Shown piece by piece: positions 61,070 through 64,000 of a DNA stretch of 64,000 bases. Source of the stretch: Pollutiaquabacter aromativorans (GTDB taxonomy: Bacteria > Bacteroidota > Bacteroidia > AKYH767-A > 2013-40CM-41-45); contig CP185379.1 in the NCBI GenBank assembly GCA_049177215.1, forward strand, positions 744,001-808,000, read 5' to 3'. The notes under the pieces were generated by a model. The model did not search any database, was not told the origin of the DNA, and worked only from the letters and a program-made list of their open reading frames with translations. Position 1 is the stretch's first letter, and each line of letters opens with the position of its first letter. The position numbers and the translations under genes were made by a program.

Positions 61070-61546
61070 TTATTTCGAGTTTTCAAGCGGCATACCGCCG
61101 GTCTTCTTGAACGGCATTGCCTGATCGGAAGTTTCTTCAGAAGCTTCAACAACTCCTTTTATGGTCAGGACTTTGGTATCCGTTTTTCCGTTCGAGTTGA
61201 TGGTTACCGTTTTCGTGAAGGCGCCGACGCGTTTGGTGTCGTAATGAACCTTGATCACCCCGGTTTGTCCTTTCATGATCGGCTCTTTCGGGTAGGTAGG
61301 TACGGTGCAGCCGCAACTTCCCTTGGCGTTGGAGATGATCAAAGGTTCTTTGCCCGTATTTTTGAACTTGAACTCACAATTGCCGTCCGCTCCCTGTTTG
61401 ATGGTGCCGTAATCGTGTGTTTCATTTTCAAACGTGATTTCCGGTGCGTTAGGGTTATCGGCTTTGGGGGCTGGAGCTGCATCCTGCGCCTGGCTGGTCA
61501 GCGCCAGTAAGAACATGATGCACAGCGAAGTAGTTATTTTTTTCAT
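61070..61546 (-). CDS. DUF1573 protein, first of three tandem copies
   Basis: The start at 61546 (MKKITTSLCIMFLLALTSQAQ) gives a signal peptide; an upstream in-frame ATG would add 29 residues over the promoter. The 158-residue protein carries HDYGTIKQGADGNCEFKF, NTGKEPLIISNAKGSCGC and TVPTYPKEPI. A TATCTTTG -7 element lies just upstream on the minus strand (61565-61572). Confidence 0.88.
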   Translation of the reverse strand: MKKITTSLCIMFLLALTSQAQDAAPAPKADNPNAPEITFENETHDYGTIKQGADGNCEFKFKNTGKEPLIISNAKGSCGCTVPTYPKEPIMKGQTGVIKVHYDTKRVGAFTKTVTINSNGKTDTKVLTIKGVVEASEETSDQAMPFKKTGGMPLENSK

Positions 61547-61564
61547 AGTGATAGCGGGTTTACG

Positions 61565-61572
61565 CAAAGATA
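61565..61572 (-). promoter_or_regulatory. Candidate -7 element of the DUF1573 operon
   Basis: TATCTTTG on the minus strand fits TAnnTTTG, 18 bp before the ATG at 61546. No well-placed -33 box. Confidence 0.5.
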
Positions 61573-61660
61573 CGGATTGAGGCTTTGGCGCGGTCTTATT
61601 GCAAATCCTTTGCCAAAAGTAATCAGGCTGCAATGAAGTCAGTATGAACGAGGGAATGGC

Positions 61661-61668
61661 TAATTTTG
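61661..61668 (+). promoter_or_regulatory. Candidate -7 element of tRNA-Gly
   Basis: TAATTTTG fits TAnnTTTG and ends 9 bp before the tRNA 5' end. Confidence 0.5.
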
Positions 61669-61677
61669 TACTGAACA

Positions 61678-61750
<73 letters not shown>

Positions 61751-61775
61751 CCTACTTCATTTTTCCTCCAAGATC

Positions 61776-61808
61776 AAAGGCCCGGAAATCGAGGATTTCC
61801 GGGCCTTT
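61776..61808. terminator. Hairpin between tRNA-Gly and porX
   Basis: Perfect 15-bp arms (61776-61790 and 61794-61808) around GAG. Each side has only three T, but the position between two converging genes suits a shared terminator. Confidence 0.7.
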
Positions 61809-61827
61809 GCGCAAGTGGAAGCTTGGA

Positions 61828-63390
61828 TCAGGCCTTAGAAGTCAGGACAGCAAATGGGATCACCATTTCCTCCAACGAAATGCCTCCGTGCTGTAAGGTG
61901 TTCCGGTAGAAGGAAACGTAGTAATTGTAGTTGTTCGGGTAGGCAAAGAACTGATCACCCCGTGTAAAGACGAATGCCTGGGAGAGGTTAACGCGCGGCA
62001 GAAACGCATCGGCCGGGTTTTTTACTTCGAAGACATCTTTCTTATCGTAATTGAGGTTGCGCCCCTGCTTGTAACGGAGGTTTGAATTTACGCTCCGGTC
62101 ACCTACGATCTTCACCGGTTCCTTCACGCGGATCGTTCCGTGGTCGGTTGTGATGATGAGCCGGACCTTCTTCTCGGCAAGGCGGCGTAAGGCTTCGAGC
62201 AGTGGCGAGTGTTCAAACCAGGATTTAGTCAATGACCGGTAGGCTGCTTCGTCGTCTGCAAGCTCACGGATCATCTCCATTTCCGTACGGGCGTGCGAAA
62301 GCATATCAACGAAATTGTAGACGATCACATTCAGCTTATTCTGCATTTTATTGGAGAGCGACTCGACCAATTCCTTGCCTTCGTTGTGATTGGTGATCTT
62401 GGTATACGAGAACTTGTACTCTTTGCGGAATCTTTTCAGTGTGTCGCCAAGGAAATCCGCTTCGTGCATGTTCTTGCCGCCCTCGTCTTCGTCGTTCTTC
62501 CACCATTGTGGGAACCGGGACTCGATTTCTGAAGGCATCAAACCGGCGAAGATGGCGTTTCGGGCATACTGGGTGGCGGTGGGCAGGATACCGCAGTACA
62601 GTTCGTCATCCTGAACGCGGTAGAGATCCGCCAGGATCGGTTGTATCGTTTTCCATTGATCGTACCGCAGGTTGTCGATCAGGATCAGGAAGACCGGATC
62701 AGCCGAAGCGTCCACCGCAGGGAGGATCCGCTTCTTCATCAATTGGTGCGAAAGCACCGGCGTAGCCTGCTCGTCCGGCGTACGTAACCATTGCAGGTAA
62801 TTGCGCTCGACGAAGCGGGAGAAAAGGTTGTTGGCTTCATTCTTCTGAGAGGTCAGAATCTCGTACATGCTCTGATCCGAGGATTTTTCCAACTCAAGTT
62901 CCCAGAATACGAGTTTCCGGTAGACCTCCTGCCATTCCTGCCAATTCAGTTTATCGCTCAAGGACATACCGATCTGGCGAAAGTCCTGCATGTAGTCGGA
63001 GGTGGTCTTTTCGCTGATCAGCCGTTTGTTTTCCAGGTTCTTCTTCAGTGCAAGCAGGATCTGGTTGGGATTGACCGGTTTGATCAGGTAGTCGGCGATC
63101 TTGCTGCCGATCGCCTGTTCCATGATGTGCTCTTCTTCGCTTTTCGTGATCATGATTACCGGTACGTCCGCCCGGATGTTCTTGAGTCGGGAAAGGGTTT
63201 CGAGGCCTGACAGACCGGGCATGTTCTCATCCAGAAATACGATCGCGAAATCGCTCTTCCTGACCGCCTCCAATGCATCCTCGCCGTTGGTTACTGTGGT
63301 AACATCGTAGCCTTTTTCCTGAAGGAAGAGGAGGTGGGGTTTCAGGAGGTCGATTTCATCGTCGGCCCAGAGTATTCGGATCTTGTCCAT
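61828..63390 (-). CDS. porX: PorX, response regulator/PglZ-domain regulator of the T9SS
   Basis: The start at 63390 (MDKIRILWADDEIDLLKPHL) matches the family; an upstream ATG would add 20 residues. The 520-residue protein has a CheY-like receiver (D10, D11, phospho-acceptor D54 in FLDENMPGL, K in YLIKPVNP), a helical linker (about 130-200), and an alkaline-phosphatase/PglZ domain (ILIDNLRYDQW, ATQYARNAIFAGLMPSE, VDMLSHART, LIITTDHGTIRV). PorX with the kinase PorY controls T9SS genes in Porphyromonas. porY is not in the window. A TACCTTTG -7 element lies at 63426-63433. Confidence 0.92.
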   Translation of the reverse strand: MDKIRILWADDEIDLLKPHLLFLQEKGYDVTTVTNGEDALEAVRKSDFAIVFLDENMPGLSGLETLSRLKNIRADVPVIMITKSEEEHIMEQAIGSKIADYLIKPVNPNQILLALKKNLENKRLISEKTTSDYMQDFRQIGMSLSDKLNWQEWQEVYRKLVFWELELEKSSDQSMYEILTSQKNEANNLFSRFVERNYLQWLRTPDEQATPVLSHQLMKKRILPAVDASADPVFLILIDNLRYDQWKTIQPILADLYRVQDDELYCGILPTATQYARNAIFAGLMPSEIESRFPQWWKNDEDEGGKNMHEADFLGDTLKRFRKEYKFSYTKITNHNEGKELVESLSNKMQNKLNVIVYNFVDMLSHARTEMEMIRELADDEAAYRSLTKSWFEHSPLLEALRRLAEKKVRLIITTDHGTIRVKEPVKIVGDRSVNSNLRYKQGRNLNYDKKDVFEVKNPADAFLPRVNLSQAFVFTRGDQFFAYPNNYNYYVSFYRNTLQHGGISLEEMVIPFAVLTSKA

Positions 63391-63425
63391 ATTCAGCGGG
63401 AGGAAGGGGGCGGTGGTGCCTGCGT

Positions 63426-63433
63426 CAAAGGTA
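63426..63433 (-). promoter_or_regulatory. Candidate -7 element of porX
   Basis: TACCTTTG on the minus strand, identical to the -7 box of the tRNA-tuf promoter, 35 bp before the porX ATG. No clear -33 box. Confidence 0.5.
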
Positions 63434-63609
63434 GCAACTGTGGGTCTCATGAGGGGATTTCAGTATTATCTCGGTTTGGAATCGTCCGGAAAACTTTCCG
63501 ACTGCTCATCAACGGCAGGTTTCCGCTTTAATTGAATCCGAAGAGAGAAATGAATCCCGTGGAAAGACCGATATTTGCCGCGGTTCACGCAAGAACCATG
63601 CAATAGCCT

Positions 63610-64000
63610 GTGGCCAACCAGTTAAAAATCGTCAATGACCCGATCTATGGATTCATTCGGCTCCCCAGTGAGCGGGTGTTCCTGTTGATCGAGCATCCAT
63701 ATTTCCAGCGGTTGCGCCGGATCCGGCAACTTGGCATGACGCACCTGGTTTATCCTGGCGCATTGCATACACGGTTCCATCATGCGCTGGGCGCCATGCA
63801 CCTGATGGGAGAGGCTGTCGAGGTACTTCGGTCGAAGGGGCATCTCATTACGCCAGAGGAGGCGGAGGCTGTCACCATCGCGATACTGCTCCACGATATC
63901 GGGCACGGTCCGTTTTCACATGCGCTCGAAGACAGCATCGTTCCGGGGATCCGGCATGAGGAATTGTCCTCCTTGTTCATGGATCGCCTGAACCGGGATT
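63610..64000 (+). CDS. HD-domain phosphohydrolase, N-terminal part (cut by window end)
   Basis: A GTG start at 63610 is the first possible start after an in-frame TAG at 63604. The visible 130 residues (ANQLKIVNDPIYGFIRLPSE...) carry RFHHALGAMHL (H57, H58) and LLHDIGHGPFSHALE (H95, D96), the metal ligands of the HD superfamily. It resembles the YwfO/dNTPase-like group of about 400 residues. It is divergent from porX; the 219-bp gap between them holds the promoters. Confidence 0.88.
   Translation, partial: MANQLKIVNDPIYGFIRLPSERVFLLIEHPYFQRLRRIRQLGMTHLVYPGALHTRFHHALGAMHLMGEAVEVLRSKGHLITPEEAEAVTIAILLHDIGHGPFSHALEDSIVPGIRHEELSSLFMDRLNRD

Overview
The window comes from a Bacteroidota (Bacteroidetes) chromosome of moderate GC content. 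The evidence is a type IX secretion system (T9SS) regulator (porX), two secreted M43 metalloproteases with T9SS-type C-terminal tails, an SprB-like repeat adhesin, DUF1573, DUF3667 and DUF3467 proteins, the futalosine menaquinone gene mqnA, Bacteroidota-type lipoprotein signals, and TTTG-N19-TAnnTTTG promoters. Shine-Dalgarno sequences are mostly absent, so starts were chosen from signal peptides, family starts and spacing. I cannot name the genus.

Layout. 1-4166 (-): the N-terminal 1388 residues of a giant adhesin whose C-terminus lies off the window. 4577-6051 (+): mdh and a small retropepsin-like protein. 8361-6057 (-): an operon of two related lipoproteins and a cytochrome/beta-propeller lipoprotein. 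8512-10491 (+): an RNA pseudouridine synthase and an M43 protease. 21027-10554 (-): a compact eight-gene operon of TetR regulator, TolC-like channel, RND adaptor, RND pump, second adaptor, FtsX-type permease, ATPase and mqnA. 21256-23474 (+): purB and a glycosyltransferase. 30410-23659 (-): ung, an Omp85-like protein, hemE, DUF3667, an MFS protein and a LutA-like Fe-S protein. 30584-33948: a tiny lipoprotein, OsmC, an outer-membrane-like protein, lipA and gap.

34285-48791 (+) is the information-processing core: a 54-residue basic protein, then tRNA-Thr, Tyr, Gly and Thr, tuf, a 66-bp tandem array, tRNA-Trp, secE, nusG, rplK, rplA, rplJ, rplL, rpoB, rpoC and a DUF3467 protein. The order thr-tyr-gly-thr-tuf-secE-nusG-rplKAJL-rpoBC matches the one known from E. 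coli. 55592-48797 (-) holds an FtsX permease, a cystathionine beta-synthase-like enzyme, a metal-receptor-like protein, a patatin/Omp85 protein, a glutathione peroxidase and a small membrane protein. 55649-58774 (+) holds a NamZ-type muramidase, a stand-alone protease propeptide-like protein and an M43 protease. The window ends with an aminotransferase, three tandem DUF1573 genes, tRNA-Gly, porX and a partial HD-domain hydrolase.

The most unusual structure is at 36454-36922. Six copies of a 66-bp unit each carry the 5' part of the adjacent tRNA-Trp gene, with four D-loop bases replaced by a perfect palindrome. The intact tRNA-Trp is the seventh and last unit. Other points of note are the operator-like cluster at the efflux operon, a separate propeptide-like gene before a protease, a 16-bp perfect hairpin between rplL and rpoB, and a lipoprotein/cytochrome-like operon of unknown role.
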